Made by a program: the position numbers and the translations under genes. 64,000 bases of DNA. Origin: Congeria kusceri. Its lineage: Eukaryota > Mollusca > Bivalvia > Myida > Dreissenidae. Within the stretch, counting starts at the first letter, position 1. Each line of letters begins with the position of its first letter. Of this stretch, positions 36,121 through 49,324 are shown piece after piece. The notes below the pieces were generated by a model. The model made no database searches, had not been told where the DNA came from, and saw only the letters and a list, made by a program, of their open reading frames with translations. Where the stretch lies: NCBI GenBank assembly GCA_027627225.1, contig CM051027.1, forward strand, positions 88,396,451-88,460,450. Reading direction: 5' to 3'.

Positions 36121-37000
36121 AATGTTCTTAGGAGTTCATATCTATAAAGGCTTTGAAATACATTCCATAATGCCAAGTAAATAAATATTCAACGATATTC
36201 TCAAGCAATTTTGATAAAATGAATAAGGTTCACAACAATTCAGTGTGTCAATAAGGTATTTCTGATCATAACAAATCCAACTAACTGATGAACACAAATG
36301 AGGTGATATGATATTAAATTGACATTTTAGTTTATTTTAAATCACTTTTTAACACTGTTCTTTTTAATAATGCATCCAAACATCATAATCAACACTACTA
36401 TCAAGTTGAAAAACACTTGTCTGCAAAAAGAAACATAAATGGTTGTGGGTATTGTTTACGGTAGTCTGAATTGAATCAACATGCAAGGCATGTGTTCTTG
36501 AAAGCAAATATCCACAATATTTCTCTTTTATTTGTAAATATCATGCTATCTTAGTTCTCAAACAAACCTAGGGGAAATCCATAAGATATTAGTGAACATT
36601 GGATAACTTGGATGTTGGCCATTATGTTTTAATATTGGTCCTTCCTTGTTTTGAAGTAAATGGGTCCATACAAATGATTCAGATTAAAGTAAACATAAAC
36701 ACTAAGATTTCTGGTGTTTTTAATGAAATAAACAAAAATAAAAATCATTTGTTAAAGGGACTATGTCATCGAAAAGGGCCTCAAAGGGGCAATTTCTTTT
36801 AAAAATCTGAAATTTAGATATTAATACTAGCATATAATAACGGTTAAAACAGGGTATATATAATGGGAAAAGAGTGTAGGCATTCTGTGATAAAAATCAA
36901 TTAATAACATGGGTTTTGTTTGTTTGGCCCTTTTCCTGGTTACATTTTGACATCAGAATTGTAAGCATTTTGTAAAACCAAAGTTTACACATGACTCCTT

Positions 37001-37089
37001 ACCAAGCATGATAGCGCAGTTGGTTAAAGCGCTGTCCAGTGTCATTTCTTCGTATGCCTCCTAAGTCGTGAGTTCGATACCCGCTTGGT
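37001..37089 (+). other. tRNA-like block inside element A
   Basis: Acceptor-like ends ACCAAGC and GCTTGGT pair perfectly, the D arm AGCGC...GCGCT pairs, the A box is TAGCGCAGTTGG and the B-box region GAGTTCGATACC. The T stem pairs poorly and the anticodon region is too long, so I call it a tRNA-derived promoter rather than a tRNA gene. Confidence 0.55.
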
Positions 37090-37205
37090 GTTTTACTTTT
37101 TTCAGACATTTTTGCTAATTTGTTTTTATCAAATATCTGATTGTGTATTATATTATGGTTTATTTATTTAATGCACATGTCTTAGTAAAGCGCATTTCTA
37201 TCAAA

Positions 37206-38403
37206 CAGGGATACAGATTAACAGGCGCCGAGTCGCCAATGCGAATAAATAAATCGCTGGGCTACAGAAATTTTCAATTGATTCGCCCAACTGGCGATCG
37301 AAAAATGCTGTATCGGCCAAAAAAAAATCCCCGACTGTCATAATAATCCAGTTTGGGTCGGTTTTTCGCGCCAATATCGCTAAGTACTGTTACTGACACC
37401 TGTGTTGTGGACAAACAATGACTCAACTCGCTCAACATCAAAGTGTAATTGTTTGATCAGCTTATATCGCACGTGCCACCTTTGAATGCTGTAATTAGCA
37501 CCCAAATTACTTTTAAGCTAGGGGTCGTGAAAAACGTGCTACACACAGTCCACCAGGAGGGTGTAAACAGTTTAACCTATCTGAACGACAATAACGTTAT
37601 CGCTACGACGTAACGTTCTGCTTTTGCGGTTTAGAGAAACTGTTAATGGTGTCACAACAACTGAGCAACAATATGCGATATAAGTGCAACTGCACATCGT
37701 TCACGTTACAGATACCTAACTTTGTTTACACTACGAAAACTTTATACAAAAGAAAAGATTTCACAGTTTTTGCGCTACGAAGTTTTTACTTCGCGGTCAG
37801 TACACCCACGCTTTGCATGAGGATGACATGACGTTGTGAATGTCAGCATGATTTTCGCATGCTTTTCTAGCAAAAACACGCGTTTAACATGAAATACATG
37901 TGCACACTAAATGCAAATGGAATTTGTGCCTTGCAAACAGTACAATTCTAAAAGACGTTTCGGATTCCGATTTTATTATACACGTTGTCATACCCTAGTT
38001 TGATATTAATTACAAACAACTGAATAATGTTTTTATATTTAGTTTAACTATTTTTATGTGTGGATTTAACACATTACGGATTTTAACAAATTTGAAAAGG
38101 GCGAGTAAAAGACGTTTACTTTTTGGGGTCGCCAAACTTCAATTGTTTATAAATTATAGAATGATATTGAATAAATTATAGAATGATATATGAATAGCCT
38201 GACATCTCGCAAGTTATATATCACGATCCGTCTATATCGCGATCCACAGACTACGCGAATCGCGATATAATGGAGCTGCAGTATATTATTTTATTTAACG
38301 GATAATTAAGTGTTGGGCTACCACATTTTCAGCTGGGCCCCTAGATGTCAAAAGTAAGGGGCCCAAGCGGCAAGTAATAAAAAAATGTTAATCTGTATCC
38401 CTG
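37206..38403. mobile_element. CAGGGATACAG-ended transposon, 1198 bp, nested
   Basis: Inverted ends CAGGGATACAGATTAACA / TGTTAATCTGTATCCCTG with an exact TCAAA duplication (37201-37205 and 38404-38408). Removing it restores a tRNA-bearing element that aligns with the copy at 60280-60816. It contains the short frame at 37911-38003 and CG-richer sequence. Confidence 0.85.
37911..38003 (+). CDS. Short frame inside transposon, related to 35598 frame
   Basis: A 30-codon open frame with similarity to the KQF...SKR...YYIR segment of the frame at 35598-35768, and with similar upstream DNA (CACGCTTT, then AAAACACG, TTAACATG). It sits within the 1.2-kb CAGGGATACAG-ended element. The function is unknown and it may be a decayed coding remnant. 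Confidence 0.25.
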   Translation: MQMEFVPCKQYNSKRRFGFRFYYTRCHTLV

Positions 38404-38508
38404 TCAAATAATATAATTTACTGTGCAACTGGAAGCCAATTTTTCCCTTTAACACACTTAACAATTTAATGCACTTGGCAGAGAAATAAACCAGTTTTAT
38501 CCCTATAT

Positions 38509-39935
38509 TACGGAATCCGGTTAGTGCCACATGAAATATCGTGCCTCTTACAGCGAGGGCAAGACACGAGAATTGCGCAAAACACGAAGCGAGACACGAT
38601 ATTCCCACGAGACACGAATATCGCCCAAATCTTGAGTATCGTGGTAGATTTTCAAACCATGATACTCGAAACACGAAGCAAGACACAATATTGTAACGTT
38701 CAAATATCGCCTGAATATCGAATCTCGCGGTTTGAAAGCAGGGAAGCAAAGCAGGGAAACACTCTTTTTCCTAACGAACGAATGCGGGTCAGGACGGCCC
38801 AAGTCATTGACGGCACAGACCATGATGGCCCACTGTCTGTCTGCCTGTCTGTCAGCCTCTTTGTCCATCAGTCCACGCATTCGCCTGGATGATACTGCTG
38901 CTTTGTGGCTATTTCTACTCGATTTGATAACTGTTTCTGTTTGAACTATAATGATGACTACGTTTTATTTATGCTTATTGTTTATTTTTATGAAAAGCCT
39001 GTTGCTGTAGAAGTAACGGTCTGTCTCTCTGTCAGACTGTCTCTTTGTCTGTGTGTCCGTCCGTCCGCCCATCCGTCTTGAGGAAACTGCGGATGCAATT
39101 ACTTCTGTTGCATTTTTAAATAGTTGTGTACTAAAGGCCTTCTTCAAATTAACTTTCACACACTGAAAGTAGGTCAACACGACGTGGGGTTGCATCATGC
39201 ACTAAAGCAGATAGGTGCATTGCCCTATTGTCCTATGTAGCAACGCACTTTGGTGTCAACTCAACTTCGGTGTTACTTATCATCATCATCATTATCATTA
39301 TCATCATAATCATCATAATCATCATCAACAACAACAACATCATCATCATCATATTTTTGCAAAATAATATCAAACAACTACAACGTGATTAATTCCTGGT
39401 GCACCGGTAGACGCAAGACTCGATATTCGAGCGATATTTGAACGATACAATATCGCGCCTCGCTTCGCATGTCGCCAGATTCTCGCGTCTTGCTTCGTGT
39501 TTCCTGTATCATGGCTTGAAAATTTACCACGATACTCAAGATTCGGGCGATATTTGAACGATATAATATCGTGCCTCGCTTCGCGTCTTGCCTGAATATC
39601 GTGTATCGCTTCGTGTCTCGCTTAGCATCTCGTGTCTCGACCTTTGAACGCGAGGCACGAGAATTGCGCGAGACACGAAGCGAGGCACGATATTTTACCG
39701 CGAGACACGAAGCGAGACACGAGAATTGCGCGAAATACGAAGCAAGACACGATATTTTGCCACAAGATATCGTGGTATGGGCTACTGCGACAGTGCGAGA
39801 TCTCGTGTTGCAATATTGTGCCTCGCTTCGTGTACCGCGGAATATCGTGTCTCGCTTTGTGTTTCGCGCAATTCTCGTGTCGCGCCCTCGCCGTAAGAGG
39901 CACGATATTCCATATGGCACTAACCGGATTCCGTA
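38509..39935. mobile_element. Foldback-type element with GACACGAAGCGA sub-repeats, 1427 bp
   Basis: Inverted ends TACGGAATCCGGTTAGTGCC / GGCACTAACCGGATTCCGTA continue into long complementary arms (38509-38740 and about 39410-39935). The arms are made of short words such as GAGACACGAAGCGAGACACG, AGAATTGCGCGA and CACGATATT in both orientations. The middle has CTGTCTGT and CATCAT microsatellites. No transposase seen; open frames in the arms come from repetition. Confidence 0.75.
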
Positions 39936-40099
39936 CTCTATAATTTCCATTCAGATGCATCCAATGGTCTGTAAGTAAACTGCATGACAGCCGCTTTGCA
40001 TGGACATAACTACATGAACTGTAACAGGGCTGTCAACTTTAATGTTTAATGATCAGAAATGACAGAGATACATGTCATCTGGCTGAGTTGCCCACATAC

Positions 40100-40194
40100 C
40101 TTCATTAATACTGATTCACTGAGCTTCTCCCTGTTGACAATTTTGATGGCCACCCGTTTGCCGCTCACACAATGAATGCCAAGCTTTACCAGAC
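40100..40194 (-). CDS. BRSK: BRSK coding exon 2: ATP-binding lysine
   Basis: The exon is 95 bp and gives residues 35 to 66. It reads [20 protein letters not shown] then [12 protein letters not shown], which completes the glycine loop and supplies the VAIK catalytic lysine (K52). The acceptor is TTTTTCAG, the donor GTATGT, and the exon ends in phase 0. Near-identity to vertebrate BRSK through [18 protein letters not shown] is from knowledge of the family. It is isolated between introns of 11.7 and 10.7 kb. Confidence 0.96.
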
Positions 40195-40240
40195 CTGAAA
40201 AATAAAAATATCCTAACTTTAGTGTGTGATTGAATAATAA

Positions 40241-40485
40241 TGCACCTATCAATATTTTTCACCAGTTGAGGGGGGGGAGTGATAATTCCAGGTCTCGGGA
40301 AATAGACTTGGGTCGGATTTTAGATCCCGGTTACATTGGGCCCCCGGGCATCTCTGAATGTGGAGATTTAGACAAAAATGCTTGGCTCTAGGGTGGCTAA
40401 TTAGACCCAAACAAATATAATTAGTCAAATTCCCCTGGGTCAGACTGCCGCTCCCCCCCCCAGGGGGAAAATATTCATAGGTGCA
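40241..40485. mobile_element. TGCACCTATC-ended MITE, copy 2
   Basis: 245 bp with ends TGCACCTATCAATATTTTTC and GAAAATATTCATAGGTGCA. It shares the CCCTGGGTCA/TGACCCAGGG and GTCAAATTCCC words with copy 1 but is shorter. It begins about 45 bp upstream of the exon 2 acceptor in gene orientation. Confidence 0.72.
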
Positions 40486-43400
40486 CAACTATTAAAATTT
40501 ATATACCTAAGTACATGTAACATGATGTCTGCAACTCAGTTTCTATCTTGTACATTAGTATTGTCTTACTGGCTGTTTTGGAATGATTATAACAACACAA
40601 TAATCAAAGAAAAAAACGACACCATGAAATTCAATAAACTCAAACCCACAACGAAATATCAATCAGAGCTCTCACTACACAATAGGGGAATGGGGCTGGT
40701 GGTTTGGGGGTTTTAGGGGATTTTTTTTTATATATTGCATTTTTTATATTCTACTTTGTTATAAAACATTAATGAATTGTTATGCCACAAATAATAAATT
40801 AGAGAAAATGCACAAACTTGGTTTGATGACAATTTGCTGGGACGGTTTAAGAAAAATTCTCTATCTTAGTCAATTTTTGGTCGATTTTGGTCAATTTTTT
40901 TCAAAATGAAGCTCCATTCTGAGGGGAATTTTAAGATTAATACAGGGAAAAATATATATACTTTTTAAGCAAGGGAATGTCGGCCCCAAATTCAGTCAAA
41001 TGAGAATCCTGTATAAATAAAAGGAACAAAGCAATGTAGCCAGGTTAATCATTGTGTATATTCTCTTTCCACCCAGCAGTTTCTGTTTTCTTGCACTGAC
41101 AGCCAAAACCTATCCACTAATTGAGGCAATAACAACTCTGCAGGCTGTTTTCTCATGCAGGTAGACTGGGCTTCAAGTTAAAGGTTTATTTTAATGAGTA
41201 TGGGGGGGAGGGAAATGTCCATCATTTGTGCATAATAATACTAGAACTACATATTTTAATAATATTGTCAACATGAACTAGCATAGTCATATATTATTTC
41301 AATAAATTTCTCCCCTCATTTTTCTTACTTTCCCACCAGCTTCCCAATATTACCAGGATGAATCAGCATTTCTCACGGATTATTCAAATCACAAACCAAT
41401 ACTGTAACCATTTATTACGATTGATCGTGTATTGATTGTTGGCAGCAAAAAATCAATCTCTCCCAGTGACCATTTATTTGCATCTGTTCATTTCCAGTAT
41501 TAAACACCCAATAAATATAATGATTTCAGAAAATATTGTTTATAACTGCTTCATGAAAAGTACTTCACAGAATTTGCACACAAAAACTGACTGCAAAAAC
41601 TATAATTACAAGCAATCATCTGCAAACAATAACAATATTTAATGATATTTAAGTGTTATTGAATTTCCAGAGAAATTAGTGCCAGTAGCATTAGTTCTTG
41701 ACATATTAAACTGCACTTCAGACAGCAAATATTATTCTGAAATTTGCAAGAATTCAGCCTTTACACAATGATACATGTATAGTTAGAACTGTTATTAGTA
41801 TCATAATTATGTGTAAACTTTTAGAATATTATTATATCTGTAGAAAGAATTATAGTAAAAAAACAACATTGGTATAAATCAACTATATCTGAGAAATCAT
41901 CAAATAAAATTATATGTTGTGAAACACAAACAGCCTGCTGAAATGGTGTTGTCATTTGACATGGAAATGCCATCAACAATTAGCACATTTACTCACAGTA
42001 CTGAATGTGAGAACAACTAGGTTCCATACAGACTTCAATACATGGGCTGCTAATGGAATATAAAATCATCCCAATGGCGGTGAACAGAACTTTAATGAAG
42101 ATTGAATTTGAATGCATACAATATTGATGAAACTATGACAACCAAGAAAGAGATACAGTGTGAATGTTTTGGGACCAAAGTTGATAATGAAACAATAGAA
42201 ATAAGTAATAGTACCAGGAAATACAGTTTATAGTTAATGCATGTTAGGTGCTTTCTAAGATGTTCCCTGCCTATGTTGTGGCAGCATGTCATATCTGTGA
42301 TTATGATAAGTGCAACATATAAGACATGTAAGAGATCACAAAATGCTTGCCTGATGAATTTTCAATAGCTGGAAATGGGTTGAGAACATGCAGCAACTGT
42401 TTGAAACATCAGCGCCTGCAGCTATAAACATGAGTCATACAGCTTTCTTTCAAATGCATCATCATTGAAATATGTTCAACAGAGACAAACAGTTGATGGG
42501 AAATTGGCCATGAAGCCATAAGCCTGGAATCAGTTGTTGATCAAGATCAGGTCTACATCCAGCAGCTTCACGAAACAATGGACGCCATGTACACTTTAAT
42601 TGCCAAATCTTTCTGCACAAACGCTAGACTAAAATCATGAAAATAAGCGTGGTACTGGGATCGGCAACACCCAGTTCTTTAACATTTCTTCTTAGTTCCT
42701 AATATGGAGTTTCTTTGTCATTTGCATTTGCATGTGCATGTATCTGATATGGATAACATCTGTTGGCATGGGAATATACACCATCATACATACCAATAAT
42801 ACATGTACACCTTAATTATGAATGACACTTGGAAATGTTCATAATCGTAACTGCTTTTGTGTTTCTTTTGTTGTTTGTACAATGTTGTGTAACCATAAAA
42901 TAACCAACCAGATGTCAATGCCCCCACTATACAATGTACATATTGCACTTCAAGATGTCTACAGCAAAGCAATTAATAACTTTCTGTTCAATGCTAATTG
43001 ATCTCACAAAATTAATTATGTTTGATGGTGATGGAATTCTTACAATTGTTCACCAGATGTAAAGTGCCTTGTGGTTAGCAGATATTCAGCGTTATATATA
43101 GAACAAATGACTAAATTTCTTTCAGCTGTCAGAATCTACGAAAGAATGCATTCTTATTACAATACATTCCTCGTGATATTGTGATTTAGAAGGATAGTGC
43201 GCTACTTCATTTGCCATTGTAAGAGACGCCATTGATTTATTTAATAATGTAAAATGCGTTGTATCAAAAGAAATACTGTATGGCATATAGTTTTTCTTCA
43301 TTAGCTACTAAATGAAGACAACAATGCAAAAGGCCATGGATATATACTGAACAATTTCAATGATATTTCAAAATATGATGCAAAAGTACACAAATCTAGT

Positions 43401-43714
43401 AACTTAGTAAATGTTAAAGAAGTCCGGAAATATGTTTATAAAATAAAACTTTTGCAGACATCGTTTCTATTGGACATCTTACCGATCTAAATACAGAAAT
43501 TGGTAAAATAATAACATTTTGGTAACTTTTTATCGTATAGTAAGATATATGCGATAGCTGGTGATGCTTCTGGAGAAAATCAGCATTAGTGTATGTTCCA
43601 TTCGTACCAAGTGTTTTCGAACACAGACATCATAAAATGCCTTTCGTTAATAAGTAACAGTTTTCAGTCAAATAAAAATCCTTAAGGTTCATTAGAACTA
43701 ATGCTTCATTTATA

Positions 43715-44533
43715 CAGTAGAACCTGTCTAAATCGGACGGCGTCGGGACCCGGCCGATCGTTCGGTTTTCAGAGGTGCTCGGTTTGCCCAGGTTCATTTT
43801 CCTTTAAAAATGTGTGTTCTATTATATATGTTTATTCGAGTATATAATAAGTCAACACAACATGTTAATGTTACACTTTTATAATTGTTTATTATTTTTG
43901 GTATATGCAAGTAAAAATGTGTATTTGTAAATAAAACGACACTCAAATTATCAATCAAACAAGTTCAAGAATGTATTTAACGTACAACTTATTTACATCT
44001 GTTTAAAGAAATCACCAATTGTTGACTGCTTTGATTAGTTTAAACATATTTATTTTAGCTAGATTATAACGCAAGCCTTTTAGTGTTTCACAATAACTAC
44101 ATTATTGTGAAACACTAAAAATTTTACAGTGTACGTAAATTTCAACATAAAACACAACCGAATAATCTGTTGTTCACAAGTTGACTATTGTTGTATGCAC
44201 CAACTTGCTGATCGCTAATTGCACTACTGCCCCGTTATCACCACGGCACCTATGCCTTTTGTTGTACTTGTGTCACCAATCATCGGGTTTACGCGTCCGC
44301 GGTATCGCAAAGTGACACCTAACAGGATACACCGTTCGGTTTATTCAGGTTTTTTAAGGTTGAATGAGATCAAATTTGTCGAAAAATTGTTCGGTATTCG
44401 GTTTGGACAGGGTTCGGTTTATTGAGGTTTTTTGATACATAAAACAAGAAGGATCAAAATCGGGACCAAAATAGCTGTTCGGTTTTGACAGGGATTCGGT
44501 TTTCACAGGGTTCGGTTTGGATAGGTTTCACTG
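43715..44533. mobile_element. Pogo/Tigger-like MITE, 819 bp
   Basis: The left end CAGTAGAACCTGTCTAAATC follows TA; the right end reads GGATAGGTTTCACTG, the complement of CAGTGAAACCTATCC. Both are close to the CAGTnnAACCT ends known for pogo-type elements. Internal GTTCGGTTT words repeat near the right end. No transposase frame. Confidence 0.65.
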
Positions 44534-45380
44534 TTTAATCAATCTACTATTAGACATACAAATAGTTATTTTAAAATAAGTAAGATAATAATTTAATGTG
44601 GTAAAAAAAAATAATTTACCCCCTGAAATGAAAGCAACACATAAGTGACAGTTACGCAAACATTTTAACAATATACAATTTACCAGGCAATATTTGATTA
44701 AAACTTCTTGAGACAAATCTTTAACATTTCTCAACGTTAATTTCATGGTAAAAACTATCTGATTGAATTTCTCACCTGTGCCAAAGTAAAAGCAAATGTT
44801 TATAAAAGCAATCAAAGTTTAAAACATTTACAATACTGGTAGGTTAATTTGCTATGAAAGTTGGCAAGAATTCACACATTTATTTACAGTTTACAGTTGT
44901 ACACAGACCAGGTTGTGGAACTTGTATGCTTGCAAATTTGTAGATTGATGTGGGATTCTAACAATATTTACATTATTTAAGTTTTGAATGTTGTGCTTTT
45001 TTTGTTATATCAAACACATGTCTATGGGAACAGTTCAGATCAAAACATTTATGTCAAAATTAATATTTAACACTAAAATAAAATGACATGTGTATAAAAT
45101 AAACTAAAAGTGAAAAAGCCACTTAAAAGCTTTTATGATTTTAAGAAACTATGGACATTTATTAACAAAGGGTCACATCTTCTGACTGCATGACACATGC
45201 CAGTTCCATTTCACCAAAGCAGTCTTTAAATATTTCAAACCAAAACTAGACATTTCCATTTTTCAGAATTGATCCCACTTTAATTCATCATACATTTATC
45301 AATTTACAAGGTAGGATAAAAGCCAAATAAGACACCAGTGCTGACCAAACATTGTCTTTTATTTCACTTTTGGGTTATAA

Positions 45381-45645
45381 ATGAGGCACGCAGTGGGAAA
45401 ACCGGTCTTAATGCATGTGCGTGAAGTGTCGTCCCGGATTAGCCTGTGCAGTCCGCATCGGCTAATCCGGGATGGCACTTTCCGCCTACAGTGGATTTTT
45501 GTTTAGAAGAGACTTCCTTGAAACAGAAAATACCATAAAAGCGGAAAGTGCCGTCCCAGATTAGCCTGTGCGGACTGAACAGGCTAATCCGGGATGACAC
45601 TTTACGCACATGCATTAAGACCGGTTTTCCCACGATGCGCCTCAA
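45381..45645. mobile_element. Palindromic MITE, copy 4
   Basis: Same family with both inner hairpins (GGATTAGCCTGTGCAGTCCG and its partner) and the TTTAGAAGAGACTTCCTTG centre. It is in BRSK intron 1. Confidence 0.85.
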
Positions 45646-46503
45646 ATGTTTTTACCTGTTTCAAAGACCCACCAGTGCAAGTCATATCTACTTTACCATC
45701 TTCAGCAGACAGCAGTCTTTGTATTATCTAACAAAAAAGATTCTTAATATGACTCAGATTAGATCCCCTATTGAGATTTTCTGTATTAATCATCAAACCA
45801 GATTGCCACAGGCATTGAAGAAAAACTCATTTTCAGTTTCACCCAAGCTTTCTGGCTCACCTTGCTTTTATAGCTCTTCACCTGTGCTATGCTAAGATTT
45901 CAAATGCTACTTTCAGGTTTTCCCCCATCACTGACTAGAATGCAAATAGTAAACAATATCTGTAGGCTTTGAGGAAAAACTGTAGGAAGATTTTCCATCT
46001 ACATGTACATTAAGATACACATCTGGAGTTTCTGTACAAAAACATCTGTGGTCTTACAATTTGTCTTTGCAAATGTTTAGTTTACCAATGTACCTTAAAC
46101 CCTCACTAGACTACAGTATTTTCTCCAGAACTTGGCCCTAGGGTCACAACGTCCAATATAAATAAATATACAAATCTACTATGAACACTTACATTGTACA
46201 TATACAGCTTGGACAATTTAACCGACACAAAAACCAATATTCCAGACAAGTGGCTGAAACTATGCACTCCCTACTTCTGATACAATTTTGCAGGTAAAAA
46301 TGTGTATATTAAATTCATACAATTATGGTATATACATGTACAACTGCAAAGGACTATCAAAAAAGCACACACTTTAATCCCACTAAAATATGTGGAACAT
46401 TGCCCATGGCATTATTGGCCATCTCACAAGGTCAGTTTTGAATGCAAGTGGAAGACCTCAATATCTGTATTGATCAAGAACTGCAGTATATGGAGATTGA
46501 GTA

Positions 46504-47718
46504 CACTAGCGGATCCAGGGGGGGGGGGGGCACCCGGCGCGCACCCCCCATAAAACTTTCGGACCATACATATATGGGCATATATGAAAGGGTCAAAACT
46601 GGACGAATATGCTAAAAACAATTTGCTCGCTTCGCTGGCTCAATTTTGTTAAAGATACACATCATCTCAGTGAAAAATACCCAACCTAGCCCCGCCCCCT
46701 GCAATTTCTTACATACACCGTAGTACCGGCGCCACAGTTCAGCTAAACTATAGACAGTGGGCATATATAAATTTATTTAAGGATGATTGGTTTTTTGTGT
46801 GTAAATGTATGGATTTTATAAAGATGTCAGATGCAATACACTGTTGGCACAGGTACCACATAAAAGACATACTTTTCGACAAAATATTACTTTAAGTCGA
46901 AATTCATGTCGAGTTTAAATAGTTTTGTCTCAATACAAAGTTTACTTCCCAATATTCTAAATCGACAAACTATTTGTTCAATCATCAATTAGCAAAAACA
47001 CCAAATGTCTTTTTTTTTCATTCATAAGAGAGATATAACGTTATAAAGTAGAGGGGTATCCACAACGTTGGCTCCAATTCCTGGCGATTTCATATTTTTT
47101 TCGCGGCACCATATATGTCAGCGAAATTGACACAAAGTCAGCTTCTCTTGTCTTATTAGTTCATAATCATATGAGTATCTTTCACAATATTTCATGTAAA
47201 AAAAACTTGTTTGTATGTCTGTCCGTTAGTTCGTTTCGATGAACAAAACCACAGTTTATAGCACATTTGTAGACAAATTGATGAGCAAGACTGTGTACAT
47301 CATTTAATAACATTCATTTCAAAAAGAGACCATTACACTTCGGTAAATGAATAATACTAATAATTCTTGATGTGTGTGTGTTTGAATGTAGTCAGCTATG
47401 GATTTTACATGTTTAAAGATGTTCCTGATATGTACAACATAGAATGTTAAATACATATTTAGTGGACAGGAACATCACAAAAGGGCAATTTACCGCCAAA
47501 ACAGGTGCATGACATACAGATGAACCAACATGTCTTTCGAACATAAGCTGAGGTATTTATTCAGTGCAACAAAGTGCATTTGATGATGATGATGATAATA
47601 TATCTTTGACACGGATCTGTAGCTATTCACTGCAGACCCACAGACATAATAAAGGGTTTATAACTGCACTATCTAAAGTTTATGCCCCCCTAACCCAAAA
47701 TCCTGGATCTGCCCCTGG
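46504..47718. mobile_element. GGATCCAGG-ended inverted-repeat element
   Basis: The left end AGCGGATCCAGGGGGG and right end CCTGGATCTGCCCCTGG are imperfect inverted repeats about 1.2 kb apart. The interior is AT-rich, non-coding and has a GATGATGATGAT run. Borders are approximate. Confidence 0.5.
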
Positions 47719-49324
47719 AATAAGAAACGTTACTCATTCATGTATTGATCAAACATAACTGAAGGTACTGTTAGTGTTTTTTCAATAATATGCCTCTGAT
47801 ATTGCTATGAATATAAAACTATTTAAAAAAAAAAAGACTGTTAATACCTCTTTTGATGTAAACTAAGCAAAAATAATAATGAGTCTGTTTTAAATCCATT
47901 CTTAAAAAATTATAAAAAGGCGTGAAGTTACACTATTCTCCTTCATTGGAAAAAGAACAAGTCACATGTGATTGCACGTTAATACGAATGTAACTTACAC
48001 CGGTTATTAACAGACTCAGAGATAGTTTAAGACTAAATCTATAGTCACCGATAGTCACTAGCCAGTTTTCAGATTAACATGCATTAACTGTACTGGTATT
48101 GGTAATGTACATGCAAGGACATATAATTATAAATAATATATTATAATTTAAACATTACAATTAATATTTTATCATTAACAGCCCAACATTGGTCAACGCC
48201 ACAGATATAGGGCATGTGATCAATGTCTTGTGAAGTGTAAACATATAATGGTTTTCCAGGAACACTGCATTAGTATTGACATTTCAAGCAGCATTCAGTG
48301 TTGTACATAATGAATGATGTAGGGTACTTATTCACTGACTCACCCCAAGTATTGAACAACATGTTAGAGAACACAGATACTTCCACAGAGCAAGTCAGAT
48401 AGCTCACCGGGTCTGATCAATACAAAATGCCACTTCCTCGTAATGTATTTTCATACACATACACGTGTACATGTATTTTTGCATCCAAGAAACCAATCAA
48501 TTAGGCTATGTTTTAGTTATTTAACAAAATGGTACAATTCATTTTCACAGCACTGTACAATTTATTTGTGTGTGTAGAATACATGTCTCTGTTGAACTGA
48601 ACATTTACACAATTTATCACTGGGTGTGACTTTAATGAATTTATTTCATTACAATTACTACAGCTAAGCTTTCATGTTCATTGTAAATAAATTGAATACT
48701 GTATTAACTTTTATGGTGTATGGAATATGGTGTAGAATATGAACAAAATGATGTAATGTCCATGAAATATAATATGACAGTAGGCAATTATCCCCACTAC
48801 TTTTTTTGTTGAGGTACCCACAACATTTAAACCATAGTACTCTTGGTATACTTTGATACACAAATATTCTACCTTAAGTATCAGTATTGCAGTCATTACC
48901 AGTTTGGCCAAGCAAGCCTGAATTATTATATTATTACTTAAATTATTTTTTTCAATTTGGGTTAGCAGGAAGAAGTTTTCTTCAGTTTTAAATAAACATA
49001 TACAACAAAGCTATGTAAGCTGGCTTTTTACACCCAACATTACGGCTTCTTCCTGAAATTCCATGACGATGATCTGAAAAATGAACTATATGATGCTATG
49101 TTTTTAAAGCTTTTTTTTAAAAGACGAGATGTAGTTGATACTTGCCATTTGTTTCATTTCATCGTGCCTCAGAAAGTTGCAATTCTGCTGCTCTGGTTTG
49201 CAGCTAGCCATTGAGTAATTAAATGGTAATTAAATTGAATAATATTCTCTTTTATTGCTGTTTAATTTGAATTGCGATGCTATGAGGTTAATTTTAATTT
49301 ACACTTACATGTTTTGTGAATAAT

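Larger units (their letters stand above)
36754..38450 (+). mobile_element. tRNA-bearing inverted-repeat element, copy A (interrupted)
   Basis: Starts AAAGGGACTATGTCATCGAA and ends TTTCCCTTT, about 494 bp after removing the nested transposon at 37206-38403. It contains a tRNA-like block at 37001-37089. It aligns, reversed, with copy B at 60280-60816. It combines a MITE-like inverted terminus with an internal Pol III-type promoter. Confidence 0.75.
29422..40099 (-). other. BRSK: BRSK intron 2
   Basis: 10.7 kb. Holds the foldback element, the nested tRNA-bearing element, the CG-richer block with the 56-codon candidate frame, a diverged repeat at 31290-32095 and the 32-bp array. 30500-31290 and 32100-34460 look like ordinary AT-rich intron apart from a tRNA-like relic at 33905. 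Confidence 0.7.

Noticed and set aside
39378..39950. 190-codon minus-strand frame, longest in the window
   Set aside because: It lies wholly in the arm of the foldback element; comparable frames occur on both strands, as expected of CACGA-type repeats.
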